24,463 nucleotides of DNA from CAZTVF01 sp964616985 (GTDB lineage: Bacteria; Planctomycetota; Phycisphaerae; SM23-33). Numbering within the stretch: position 1 is the first letter of the stretch; each line of letters starts with the position of its first letter. The stretch covers positions 1 through 24,463 of the forward strand of contig CAZTVF010000083.1 of assembly GCA_964616985.1 (NCBI GenBank), written 5' to 3'. The notes under the pieces were generated by a model, which saw nothing but the letters and a program-made list of their open reading frames with translations, was not told the origin of the DNA and made no database searches. Below, in pieces: positions 1 through 6,810 of this stretch. The translations under genes and the position numbers were made by a program.

Positions 1-259
1 ATCGAGGTGCTGCGGAAGCATCGCGTTTATGCATCTCGGATTTGAATCTGCGAATTCGGAATTGAAGAGCGGTGCGAGCGGGGGGACCAGCCGAATGATG
101 GGCAAGCCTGCCCGAGCCGCCCCAGCCCAAGCCTTCGTGACGCCGCCGACATGTGGTGGCGGCCTAGGAAGGCCGCCACCCCTTGAATGACACGAGACAG
201 AGCACTCGCTGAATGGTGGGAAAGGCGTCCAACGAGCCGCCTGCCCAACGTACGCGCCG
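1..259. other. Left-edge region without a recognisable gene
   Basis: I see no convincing gene here. The short open frames present are arginine- and serine-rich, run through a palindromic repeat and lack a convincing ribosome binding site. The stretch holds a hairpin of the GGTGGCGGCC type (listed separately) and a small inverted repeat around 100-115 (GGGCA, 4-nt loop, TGCCC). It lies just downstream of the glycyl radical enzyme gene, where an activating-enzyme gene might be expected, but no radical SAM motif is visible on either strand. Confidence 0.6.
155..180. repeat. Palindromic repeat, GGTGGCGGCC hairpin
   Basis: Perfect 10-bp arms GGTGGCGGCC and GGCCGCCACC are separated by 6 nt (TAGGAA). 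The same arms with a different loop recur at 3294-3319, and a half copy lies at 3273-3282, so this is a dispersed family. It lies downstream of the glycyl radical enzyme stop and might end its transcript, but no T-run follows on either strand. A repeat is the safer call. Confidence 0.75.
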
Positions 260-2395
260 TCAGACCAGCGTGTGCTCGGTGCGGGCGAGGATGTCATCCT
301 TTACCGACTTGTCCAGGTAGACGAACTGCGCCGAGAAGCCCGAGACGCGGACGACCAGGCCCTCGTATTCCTGCGGGCGTTCCATCGCGGCCTTGAGCAC
401 CTCGCGGTCGGTGGTGTTGAACTGAAGCTGGATGCCGCCGAGGTCGAAGCACGTGCGGATCATCGCCGCCACGTTCGCCAGCCCCGCGTTGCCCTGCAGG
501 CTCGAGGGGTGCAGCTTCATGTTGATCACGTTGCCGCCCGGGCACAGGTGGTAAGGCAGCTTGGCGACCGAGCGGATGACGGCCGTGGGGCCCTTGAGGT
601 CGCGGCCGAACGTGGGCGACGCCGCGTCGGAAAGGGGCTCCAGGGCCAGGCGGCCGTCGGGCGTGGCGCCAACCTCGCGGCCGGCGTGGATATTGTTGAC
701 GTTGGCGGCCATCAGGGCCCAGTACTGCCCGCCCTGCGGCGTGCGGTACTTGAGGCACTCGGTGCCGACGGCCTCGGTGACGGCGACGGCGAGCTGGTCG
801 ACGCGGTCGTCGTTGTTGCCGTACTTGGGGCCGCCCTTGAGCAGCAGCTGCCGCTCGGCCGCGTAGCCCTCGAAGTTGGCCGACAGCATTGTGCGGAGTT
901 CATCCAGCGTGAAACGCTTCTGCTCGTACACGAACTGTCGCACGGCCGCCAGCGCGTCGGCTGTCACGCCGATGCCCATCGCCGCGATGCCATGGTTGGC
1001 GGGGTAGCGGGCGCCGCCGTCGTTGACGTCGCGTCCCCGGTCGATGCAGTCGGCCGTCAGCGCGCTCATGTAGGGGCTGGTGTACTCGGCGGGGTTGGCC
1101 TGGCAGGCGGCCTCCATGTTGTCGATGGCCTTGGCGTGGGCGGCGACGGCGTGCGCCAGCTGCGCGTTGTAGGCGGCGAAGAATTCTTCCCACGTGGCCG
1201 GCTCGCCGGTGGCGGGGCCCAACTGCTTGCCGCTGATGCTGTCGATGCCGTTGTAGATCACGAGGTTCAGGCAACGCAGCAGGTTGAAGCGGCTGTCGGC
1301 CCAGGGGGCGTGGCGGCCGGGGATGAAGACCTCGATGCAGCCGACGAAGCAGTAGTCGCGTGCCTCAGCCAGCGGGTATCCCTGGGCGACCAGGGCGGGC
1401 ACCTCGATCTCGTCGTTGAACATGGCCGGGTAGCCCACGCCGGTGCGGATCACCTCGGCGCACTTGATGAGGAACTGGTTGGGCGTGCCCTTGTGGACGC
1501 GCGCGGTGATGTTGCCGCCCGGACGGCCGATGCGCTTGCATGCCTCGAGGATCATGAAGCTCAGCTCGTTGGTGGCGTCCTCGCCGGCGGGGGTCAGGCC
1601 GCCGATGGCGATGTTCTGCACGTCCCCGCCCAGGCCCGTCAGCTTGGCGAACAGGTGGTCCAGCAGCGTCTGGGCGTCCTCCTGCGTCACGCGGCCGGCC
1701 GCGCGATCGGCCTGGTAGAACGGCCAGAGGAACTGGTCCAGCCGCCCCAGGGCCATCGCCCAACGCTCGTCGAACTGGAAGATCGTGTGCGCTATCCACG
1801 TCATCTGCACGGCTTCCCAGAACGTGCGCGGCGGCTGCGAGGCCAGGTGCTGCATCATCTCCCGCTGCAAGGCCGCCAGCGGGTCATTGTTCAGCGTGCC
1901 CAGGTAGGCCGCCCAGCGATCGAAGTGCTCCGACGCGCCATCCAGCGCCACCAGCACCGAGTGCAGGAAGGTCTCGCGGCCGACGTCGTTCTGGCGGCGG
2001 AGCGACTCGCGCGTGCGGTCCTTCAGACCACCGAGGCCATGCCGGAGCAGGCCCGCGTAGTCAGCTGCGTGGTGGTCGCTGTGCGTGCCGAAGTGCCGCC
2101 CGCCGATGGGGCCGAGGCGCTTGCGGGCGTCGTCGTAGAGCTCTTTCCAGCCGTCGCGCTGGGGGCTGAGGCGGCCGAAACTCGAACCCAGCAGCAGTTC
2201 GCCGGGGAAGTGGACGAGGTGGCAGCGGCGCAGCACGGCGTTGAGCGCTTCGGCCCGCCGCATCGTCATGGGCTTGCCGGCCGTGGCGTCGTACGACTCC
2301 GCCCGCCAGACGAGCGCCTCGTGGAAGGGACGCGTGCCGGCGTCGGCCCGCATCTTGTGAAAGACCTCCAGCGCGGACAGGTACTTGAAATCCAT
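260..2395 (-). CDS. Glycyl radical enzyme, pyruvate formate-lyase superfamily (dehydratase-like)
   Basis: The 711-residue protein belongs to the pyruvate formate-lyase/glycyl radical family. The C-terminal glycyl loop reads RVSGFSAQFVYL, with the radical glycine at about residue 686. The active-site loop is DYCFVGCIEVFIPGR, with the thiyl cysteine at about 353 and a glutamate two residues later. Pyruvate formate-lyase has a Cys-Cys pair at this place, while the Cys-x-Glu arrangement is typical of the diol, choline and hydroxyproline eliminases; a radical elimination or dehydration is therefore inferred, and the substrate is unknown. I chose the ATG at 2395 because AAAGG lies 7 nt before it; an in-frame GTG at 2413 lacks such a site. 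Enzymes of this family need a radical SAM activase, and none is visible here. It lies downstream of cbiJ on the same strand but has its own possible -10 box. Confidence 0.9.
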   Translation of the reverse strand: MDFKYLSALEVFHKMRADAGTRPFHEALVWRAESYDATAGKPMTMRRAEALNAVLRRCHLVHFPGELLLGSSFGRLSPQRDGWKELYDDARKRLGPIGGRHFGTHSDHHAADYAGLLRHGLGGLKDRTRESLRRQNDVGRETFLHSVLVALDGASEHFDRWAAYLGTLNNDPLAALQREMMQHLASQPPRTFWEAVQMTWIAHTIFQFDERWAMALGRLDQFLWPFYQADRAAGRVTQEDAQTLLDHLFAKLTGLGGDVQNIAIGGLTPAGEDATNELSFMILEACKRIGRPGGNITARVHKGTPNQFLIKCAEVIRTGVGYPAMFNDEIEVPALVAQGYPLAEARDYCFVGCIEVFIPGRHAPWADSRFNLLRCLNLVIYNGIDSISGKQLGPATGEPATWEEFFAAYNAQLAHAVAAHAKAIDNMEAACQANPAEYTSPYMSALTADCIDRGRDVNDGGARYPANHGIAAMGIGVTADALAAVRQFVYEQKRFTLDELRTMLSANFEGYAAERQLLLKGGPKYGNNDDRVDQLAVAVTEAVGTECLKYRTPQGGQYWALMAANVNNIHAGREVGATPDGRLALEPLSDAASPTFGRDLKGPTAVIRSVAKLPYHLCPGGNVINMKLHPSSLQGNAGLANVAAMIRTCFDLGGIQLQFNTTDREVLKAAMERPQEYEGLVVRVSGFSAQFVYLDKSVKDDILARTEHTLV

Positions 2396-2424
2396 GGTCC
2401 AACCTTTCATCACAGAGCTTCCAT

Positions 2425-2430
2425 ATTATA
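2425..2430 (-). promoter_or_regulatory. Possible -10 box upstream of the glycyl radical enzyme
   Basis: A perfect TATAAT on the minus strand lies about 30 nt before the chosen start codon, in the short gap after cbiJ. I see no good -35 hexamer 16-18 nt further upstream, so this is a weak call. If real, it gives the glycyl radical enzyme its own transcript, separate from the riboswitch-controlled operon. Confidence 0.35.
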
Positions 2431-2479
2431 ACTCGGCTGGAGGCGAAAGCTCTCGGTAGTTCTACGGTGGCGGCGGGGC

Positions 2480-3256
2480 TTACCGAAGGATCGTCTTCAC
2501 CTTCGCCAGCAGGCTGTCGATGCTGTCGAAGCTGTCGCCAGCGGTCGGGGGCCTGCCGACGACGACGACGCGGCAGTTCTCGAGGCGGGCGGCATCGAGT
2601 TTTTCCGCCGCGCCGCCGGCGGCGCCGCTGTCCTTGGTCACCAGCACGCCCGCGCCAGTGCGGCGGATGTGCTGGCGATTCTCTTCCACGGTGAAAGGCC
2701 CGCGGCCGGAGATGATGTTGCCCGCGGCCACGCCGGCGGCGCGGCAGGCGTCGAGCGACTCGGCCGCGTCCAGCACGCGGACATAGAGCGGCGTGCCCGT
2801 GGTGGCGGCCTGTGCGGTGTAAGGTCGCAGGTTTCGCGAGCCCGTCGTCAGCAGCACGGGGCGGCCGAAGGAGAACGCGAGCCTCGAGGCCTGCTCGTGG
2901 TCGGCGGCCAGGAACACGCCCTCGGCGTGCGAGGAGATTGTCGCGGGGCGGATGAAGGTGAGGTAGGGGAGCGAGAGTTCGGCGGCCGACTGGCGGGCGG
3001 TGGCGCGGACCTCGGCCGCGTAGGGGTGCGTGGCGTCGACGATCAGCCGCACGTCGTGTGTGCGACACAGTGCGATCATCGCCGCAAGGTCCAGGCGCCC
3101 GCAGCGGCGGGTGATGGCCGGGTGATTGCCGATGGCCAGCGTGGCGTCGGTTGCCGTCGATACGAGGACGCGGGCGCCGGTGCGGGCGAGACCGTCGGCG
3201 ATCATCGCGGTATCGCTGGTGCCGCCAAGCAGGAGGATGGTGTATGTCTGTGTCAG
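2480..3256 (-). CDS. cbiJ: Cobalt-precorrin-6A reductase (CbiJ/CobK)
   Basis: This is the NAD(P)H-dependent reductase of the corrin ring at the precorrin-6 stage. The 258-residue product matches the usual length near 250. Family motifs are an N-terminal nucleotide-binding strand with GGTSDT, VDATHPYAA in the middle, TTGSRNLRPYT, and a C-terminal GPFTVEEN followed by VTKDSG. The start is uncertain. Homology begins at about TYTILLLGG; an AAAGG site lies 7 nt before a CTG at 3256, which I use here. The same frame stays open to a TTG at 3328, but those extra residues are glycine- and proline-rich and are translated from the palindromic repeat just upstream. It is the last biosynthetic gene of the cluster and is cut off from cbiH by about 400 nt of repeats, unlike the tightly overlapping upstream genes. 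Confidence 0.88.
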   Translation of the reverse strand: MTQTYTILLLGGTSDTAMIADGLARTGARVLVSTATDATLAIGNHPAITRRCGRLDLAAMIALCRTHDVRLIVDATHPYAAEVRATARQSAAELSLPYLTFIRPATISSHAEGVFLAADHEQASRLAFSFGRPVLLTTGSRNLRPYTAQAATTGTPLYVRVLDAAESLDACRAAGVAAGNIISGRGPFTVEENRQHIRRTGAGVLVTKDSGAAGGAAEKLDAARLENCRVVVVGRPPTAGDSFDSIDSLLAKVKTILR

Positions 3257-3272
3257 GCTGTGACCTTTACTG

Positions 3273-3319
3273 GGTGGCGGCCGCTCTTTATTGGGTGGCG
3301 GCCTTCCCAGGCCGCCACC
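3273..3319. repeat. GGTGGCGGCC palindrome with an adjacent half copy
   Basis: A half copy (GGTGGCGGCC at 3273-3282) is followed by a full palindrome at 3294-3319, whose arms GGTGGCGGCC and GGCCGCCACC are separated by 6 nt (TTCCCA). The arms are identical to those at 155-180. The element lies just upstream of the probable cbiJ start, so it would form a stem in the mRNA leader of cbiJ. Confidence 0.75.
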
Positions 3320-3345
3320 TTTACTCAAACGTTTGCCGCCACAAC

Positions 3346-3387
3346 GAAGACACCCCCAAACAAGTTTGGGGGTGGCACCGGTTAGGC
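3346..3387. repeat. Hairpin repeat, copy 1
   Basis: The element begins GAAGACACCCCCAAAC and ends GGTGGCACCGGTTAGGC. Its centre is an inverted repeat (CCCCCAAAC, AA, GTTTGGGGG). A near-identical copy lies at 3555-3596, and a partial copy at 3611-3638. Confidence 0.75.
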
Positions 3388-3401
3388 TAATGCCGTCCGG
3401 A

Positions 3402-3482
3402 TGCCATGCCGAAATTTACCTGCCGGAGGCAGGTGTACTCGGGTGCCATGCCGAAATCTACCTGCCGGAGGCAGGCGCACTC
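3402..3482. repeat. Two tandem copies of a 42-nt unit
   Basis: Copies at 3402-3440 and 3444-3482 differ at only a few positions, with a period of 42 nt. Each holds the core TGCCATGCCGAAAT and the palindrome CCTGCCGGAGGCAGG. The core TGCCATGCCGAA recurs inside cbiA at 12871-12927. The palindrome recurs as part of a longer hairpin at 20653-20681. Confidence 0.8.
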
Positions 3483-3554
3483 GCGCCGGCATGCTCGCCC
3501 GGGTGTCGCCCACTCGCTCCGCATGGTGACTAATCCGCAGAGACCTACGCATCC

Positions 3555-3596
3555 GAAGACACCCCCAAACAAGTTTGGGGGTGGCACCGATTAGGC
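3555..3596. repeat. Hairpin repeat, copy 2
   Basis: This is nearly identical over about 42 nt to the copy at 3346-3387, with an A for G change in the CCGRTTAGGC end. It has the same orientation and the same central inverted repeat. Confidence 0.75.
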
Positions 3597-3610
3597 GACA
3601 TATTGAATTC

Positions 3611-3638
3611 ACCCAAGTAAGTTTGGGGGTGGCACCGG
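3611..3638. repeat. Hairpin repeat, partial copy 3
   Basis: The left arm is decayed (ACCCAAGTAAG), but the right arm GTTTGGGGGTGGCACCGG is intact. It ends about 15 nt after the cbiH stop codon. The decay of one arm suggests an older copy. Confidence 0.65.
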
Positions 3639-3652
3639 GCGGGCTAGTGTCG

Positions 3653-4375
3653 TCAAACCTCGTATCCTCGGGTGGTGACCATCTTGCCGCTGACGATGCG
3701 GGTCATGCTGTTGCCGATGATCACGACGCTGCGCATGCCGATGTCCTGGGCGAGGACATGGTCGAGGTCGGTGAGCACCTTCGTCTCCTCGGCCGTGCCG
3801 GCGGCGGTGACGACCCCGACGGGCGACGCCGGCCCGCGGGCGGCGCGGAACAGTTCGACGGCCTCCTGCAGCTGCGAGACCCGCTTGGCGCTGCGGGGGT
3901 TGTACAGGGCCACCACCATGTCCGCGGCGGCCAAGGCGGCCAGTCGCGCGCGGATGGTCTGCCACGGCACGAGCAGGTCGCTGAGGCTGACGATGGCGAA
4001 GTCGAGCATGAGCGGGGCCCCCAACGCCGCTGCCGCCGCCACCGCGGCCGTCACTCCCGGGACGATCTCGATCTCCACGTCGAAGCCCTCGGCCGCCGCC
4101 AGCTCGATCGCCAGCCCGGCCATGCCGTAGATGCCCGCGTCGCCGCTGGAGATGAGCGCGACGGTCGCGCCGTCCTGGGCGCGTTGCAGCGCCGCGCGGC
4201 AACGGGGCACCTCCTGGCGCATGCCGGAGGCGATGAGTTCCTTGCCGGCCGTGAGGTCGGCGATGGATTCCAGATAAGGCCTGTAGCCCACGACCACGTC
4301 GGCGGCGGCGATGGCGGCCGTGGCCGCGGCCGTGCGGTGCCCGGGTGAGCCGGGCCCTATGCCAACGACGCGCAG
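3653..4375 (-). CDS. cbiH: Cobalt-precorrin-3 C17-methyltransferase (CbiH/CobJ)
   Basis: This SAM-dependent tetrapyrrole methyltransferase methylates C17 and drives ring contraction. The fold is recognisable from the N-terminal VVGIGPGSPGH, then DVVVGYRPYL, SSGDAGIYGMAG, VPGVTAAVAAAA, ALYNPRS and the C-terminal RSVVIIGNSMT. The obvious GTG at 4297 would remove the essential GIGPG loop, so the start must lie upstream. The frame runs back into the end of cbiG without an ATG, GTG or TTG near the expected position; CTG at 4375, just before RVVGIGPG, is the best candidate and gives 240 residues, normal for the family. The gene then overlaps cbiG by 19 nt in another frame. A sequencing error or a read-through from cbiG are alternatives. 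Its 3' end faces the repeat gap. Confidence 0.88.
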   Translation of the reverse strand: MRVVGIGPGSPGHRTAAATAAIAAADVVVGYRPYLESIADLTAGKELIASGMRQEVPRCRAALQRAQDGATVALISSGDAGIYGMAGLAIELAAAEGFDVEIEIVPGVTAAVAAAAALGAPLMLDFAIVSLSDLLVPWQTIRARLAALAAADMVVALYNPRSAKRVSQLQEAVELFRAARGPASPVGVVTAAGTAEETKVLTDLDHVLAQDIGMRSVVIIGNSMTRIVSGKMVTTRGYEV

Positions 4376-5139
4376 TCTTCCCGCGCGATCGCCACCGTCA
4401 CGCCCGTCATCTTTTGCCTTGGAAGTATTAATTCGGTTCTCCTTCCCGCCAGCAGCGCGCAGGGTTCTGCGACGGCCGGCAGCGAAACCTTCTGCTCGAC
4501 GAATTCCGATGCCTCGAACGCCCGCGGGCAGCGGCGAATCTCCGATGAGTCGATGAACCGCAGCGGCACGCCCAGGCGGCCCGCCGCCTCGATCAGCCCC
4601 GCCTCGTCCTTCTTGATGTCGGCCGAGGCGAGCAGGCGGACCCGCTCGGGCGTCACGCCCGCCTGCGCCATGGCGGCGGTGACGGCCGCGACGATCGCAT
4701 CGGCCTCGATGCCGCGTCGGCAGCCCACGCCGATGATGATGTCCTTCACCGCCTCGGTCGTCGTCGAGATCACGGGCTCGGCCCCGACGGCGTTGGCGAC
4801 GGCGACGGCCAGGTCATTCGCCCCGCCCTCGTGCCCGCTGAGCAGGCTCACCGCCCAGCGGCCGCCGGCGTCCAGCGCGACCACGGCCGGGTCCGTCAGC
4901 TTGTGCTGGAGGTGCGGCGCGATCGCCCGCACGGCCACACCCGTCGGCAGGATGTAAACCAGCCCGCGGAACTTCGCGAAGATCTCGGCCGTCAGGTCGC
5001 ACACGCTGTCGAACATGCGGGCGCCGCCGGCGTCGCTGACCGACGTGTGGGCGAAGATCTCGCACTCGTGCACTTCCTCCGCGATTCTGGCCGCGAGCTT
5101 GAGCCCCTGCGGGCTCAGCGTGATCAGTGCCGTGGTCAT
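4357..5139 (-). CDS. cbiG: Cobalt-precorrin-5A hydrolase (CbiG), compact form
   Basis: CbiG opens the delta-lactone of cobalt-precorrin-5A and releases acetaldehyde in the anaerobic pathway. The N-terminal domain shows ILPTGVAVRAIAPHL and SLLSGHEGGANDLA. The C-terminal domain begins at IIGVGCRRGIEADAI and continues with ASADIKKDEAGLIEAA. The product is only 260 residues, and the N-terminal domain passes almost directly (PVISTTTEAVKD) into the C-terminal one; the middle domain of longer family members (about 350 residues in enterobacteria) appears to be missing. The start ATG at 5139 has GGAGG about 10 nt upstream and overlaps the stop of the preceding small gene as ATGA. The 3' end overlaps the start of cbiH. 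Confidence 0.92.
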   Translation of the reverse strand: MTTALITLSPQGLKLAARIAEEVHECEIFAHTSVSDAGGARMFDSVCDLTAEIFAKFRGLVYILPTGVAVRAIAPHLQHKLTDPAVVALDAGGRWAVSLLSGHEGGANDLAVAVANAVGAEPVISTTTEAVKDIIIGVGCRRGIEADAIVAAVTAAMAQAGVTPERVRLLASADIKKDEAGLIEAAGRLGVPLRFIDSSEIRRCPRAFEASEFVEQKVSLPAVAEPCALLAGRRTELILPRQKMTGVTVAIAREDCASLA

Positions 5140-5327
5140 GGGCGGCGACCTCCCGCACGCTGCACGCGCACCCAGGGCGATTCCCAGCCGCGGCGAAAGC
5201 GGCTTGCCGTTTCGCGTCCGTCGGCCCATGCCTTGGGCAGCGGCCTGGTCACGGCGCTATGCAGGTCCCATGTCGCCTTGACGTAATCGACGGTCGGTGA
5301 CACGGCGCGATGAAAGGGTGTGTTCAT
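5136..5327 (-). CDS. Small hypothetical protein inside the cobalamin operon
   Basis: I do not recognise this 63-residue protein. It is supported by position: its ATG overlaps the cbiF stop as ATGA (5324-5327), and its stop overlaps the cbiG start as ATGA (5136-5139), the same coupling seen at other junctions of the operon. A purine-rich AAGGGG lies about 9 nt before the start. The product is basic (many arginines), with aromatic residues in DYVKATWDLHSAV and RGWESPWVRV. It has no signal peptide, no membrane segment and no cysteine motif. It could be a small partner of the ring-modifying enzymes, a remnant of a larger gene, or a translated spacer. Confidence 0.6.
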   Translation of the reverse strand: MNTPFHRAVSPTVDYVKATWDLHSAVTRPLPKAWADGRETASRFRRGWESPWVRVQRAGGRRP

Positions 5328-6085
5328 TCCGCCCGCCCCTTGCGATATTCATGCGTGAACGTCTTGTCGTACAACTTCGACGCCCGCCCGTAGGGGCGTT
5401 TGAGGGCCCACCCGACGAGGATCATCGCGGTCTTGGTGAGGCCCGCGGCGTCGGCGGCAGCGGCGATGTCCGCCAGCGTCCCGCGCAGCACCTTCTGGTC
5501 CGGCCAGGAGGCGTGGAAGACGATCGTGGCGGGGCAGTCGCTGCCGTAGTGGCCCGCCAGCGTCGCCGTCAGCTCGGCGATCTTGCCGGTGGACAGGAAG
5601 ATGCACAGCGTCGCGCGCGACGCGGCCAGGCGCGCGATATCCTCGGCCGCGGGCATCGGCGTGCGGCCGGGCGTGCGGGTGAGAATCACCGTCTGGGCGA
5701 TTTCCGGCGCGGTCAGCTCGGCGCAGATCGCCGCCGCGGCGGCCTGGAACGAACTGATGCCCGGCACCTGCTCATAGGCGATGCCGAGTTCGTCGAGCGC
5801 GTCCATCTGTTCGCCGATCGCGCCGTAGATGGCCGGCTCGCCCGTGTGCAGCCGCACCACGTCCACGTCGCGGTCGCGGGCGGCCTTGATCACGGCCAGG
5901 ATCTCGCCGAGGTCCATGGCGGCCGAGTCGTGCTTCTCCGCCGTCGCCGGCAGCAGGGCCAGGATCTGCGGGTTCACCAGCGAGCCGGCATAGATGCAGC
6001 ACTGGCAATGCGTGATCAGCCGCTGCGCCTTGACGGTGAGCAATTCGACGTCGCCGGGTCCGGCGCCTGTGAAGTAGACCTTCAT
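5324..6085 (-). CDS. cbiF: Cobalt-precorrin-4 C11-methyltransferase (CbiF/CobM)
   Basis: This SAM-dependent methyltransferase acts at C11 of the contracted corrin ring. The 253-residue protein has the family length. It begins MKVYFTGAGPGDVELLTVKA, then shows YAGSLVNPQIL, RLHTGEPAIYGAIGEQ and VPGISSFQAAAAA, and ends with FHASWPDQKVLRGTL and a GWALK region typical of CbiF. The ATG at 6085 has GGAGG 7 nt upstream and overlaps the cbiL stop as ATGA. Its own stop overlaps the following 63-residue gene in the same way, so translation is probably coupled on both sides. Confidence 0.95.
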   Translation of the reverse strand: MKVYFTGAGPGDVELLTVKAQRLITHCQCCIYAGSLVNPQILALLPATAEKHDSAAMDLGEILAVIKAARDRDVDVVRLHTGEPAIYGAIGEQMDALDELGIAYEQVPGISSFQAAAAAICAELTAPEIAQTVILTRTPGRTPMPAAEDIARLAASRATLCIFLSTGKIAELTATLAGHYGSDCPATIVFHASWPDQKVLRGTLADIAAAADAAGLTKTAMILVGWALKRPYGRASKLYDKTFTHEYRKGRAE

Positions 6086-6810
6086 TGCGCCGCCTCCTTC
6101 GTCGCCTGGATGATCATCGTGGACAGATAGCCTGTCTTCTCCGGCAGGCCGCGCAGATTGGCCAGGTTCGTCTCGATGTGCTGGTTGGGCAGGCCCGCGT
6201 GGGCCACGAACACCGCCCGCCCGGCCAGGCCGCGGGATTCGAGCTCGTCGAGCACGGCCTGCAGGCGGCTGCCCACCTTCATCAGCACCACCGTGCCGCC
6301 GGTATCGAGGGCGCGGCGGAACTGGGCGAAGTCGTCGCTGGCGGGCACGATCGTCACCGGCTGCTTGCCCGTGCCCACCGGGAAGTTGGTCAGCGCCGCC
6401 GCGGCGCTGAAGGCCGTGATGCCCGGGATGGTGACCACCGGGATGGCCGGGTCGATCCGCCGCAGCTCGCGAAGCAGGTAGATGTAGGTCGAGTAGAGCA
6501 GCGCGTCGCCCAGCGTGAGGAAGCAGCAGTCCTCGCCGCCGGCCAGGATCGCGTGCACCGCCGCGGCCGCCTGCCGCCAGCTGTCCTGCAGCACCTGCTC
6601 GTCGGCGACCATGGGGAAGGTGATCTCGTGGATCTTCGCGCCCGCCTTGATGTACGGCTGCGCGATGGCCAGGGCGACGCTGTCGGCGGCGACGCGCGCC
6701 CGTGGCACGCACACGTGCCCGCAGGCGCCCAGCACGCGGGCGGCCTTGACGGTCAGCCATTCCGAATCGCCCGGCCCGACGCCGATGCCATAGAGTGTCC
6801 CGTAGCTCAT
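6082..6810 (-). CDS. cbiL: Cobalt-precorrin-2 C20-methyltransferase (CbiL/CobI)
   Basis: This is the first methyltransferase of the corrin branch, adding a methyl at C20 of the cobalt-factor II/precorrin-2 ring. The 242-residue protein shows GIGVGPGDSEWLTVKAA at the N-terminus, then CFLTLGDALLYSTYIYL, VTIPGITAFSAAAA, VVLMKVGSRL, and a C-terminal YLSTMII. These are the standard CbiL motifs in order. The ATG at 6810 overlaps the cbiE stop as ATGA, with GAAGGA a little more than 10 nt upstream. The stop overlaps cbiF in the same way. Confidence 0.95.
   Translation of the reverse strand: MSYGTLYGIGVGPGDSEWLTVKAARVLGACGHVCVPRARVAADSVALAIAQPYIKAGAKIHEITFPMVADEQVLQDSWRQAAAAVHAILAGGEDCCFLTLGDALLYSTYIYLLRELRRIDPAIPVVTIPGITAFSAAAALTNFPVGTGKQPVTIVPASDDFAQFRRALDTGGTVVLMKVGSRLQAVLDELESRGLAGRAVFVAHAGLPNQHIETNLANLRGLPEKTGYLSTMIIQATKEAAQ

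Larger units (their letters stand above)
3257..3652. other. Repeat-filled gap between cbiH and cbiJ
   Basis: Almost the whole gap between two genes of one operon is repeats: a GGTGGCGGCC palindrome plus a half copy, three copies of a hairpin element with the core ACCCCCAAACAAGTTTGGGG, and two tandem copies of a 42-nt unit. The short open frames through it are repeat-derived, rich in C, R and P, and are not called. I see no gene, and no T-run that would make any hairpin a clear terminator. Confidence 0.75.

Noticed and set aside
155..180. The hairpin as a terminator of the glycyl radical enzyme gene
   Set aside because: No T-run follows on the minus strand, and the same palindrome occurs elsewhere as a repeat.
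27..248. A 73-residue open frame on the minus strand at the left edge
   Set aside because: It runs through a palindromic repeat, has low-complexity composition, no clear ribosome binding site and no recognisable motif.
272..2431. A 719-residue open frame on the plus strand opposite the glycyl radical enzyme
   Set aside because: It is an antisense shadow caused by high GC at third codon positions. The minus strand carries clear family motifs and the plus frame has none.
3402..3482. A possible CRISPR-like array, because of repeated units with a palindrome
   Set aside because: There are only two copies, the units are joined directly with no unique spacers, and no cas gene is present.
3406..3594. 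A cysteine- and arginine-rich small frame in the repeat island
   Set aside because: The whole frame is translated from tandem and palindromic repeats, and its period of 42 nt simply keeps it open.
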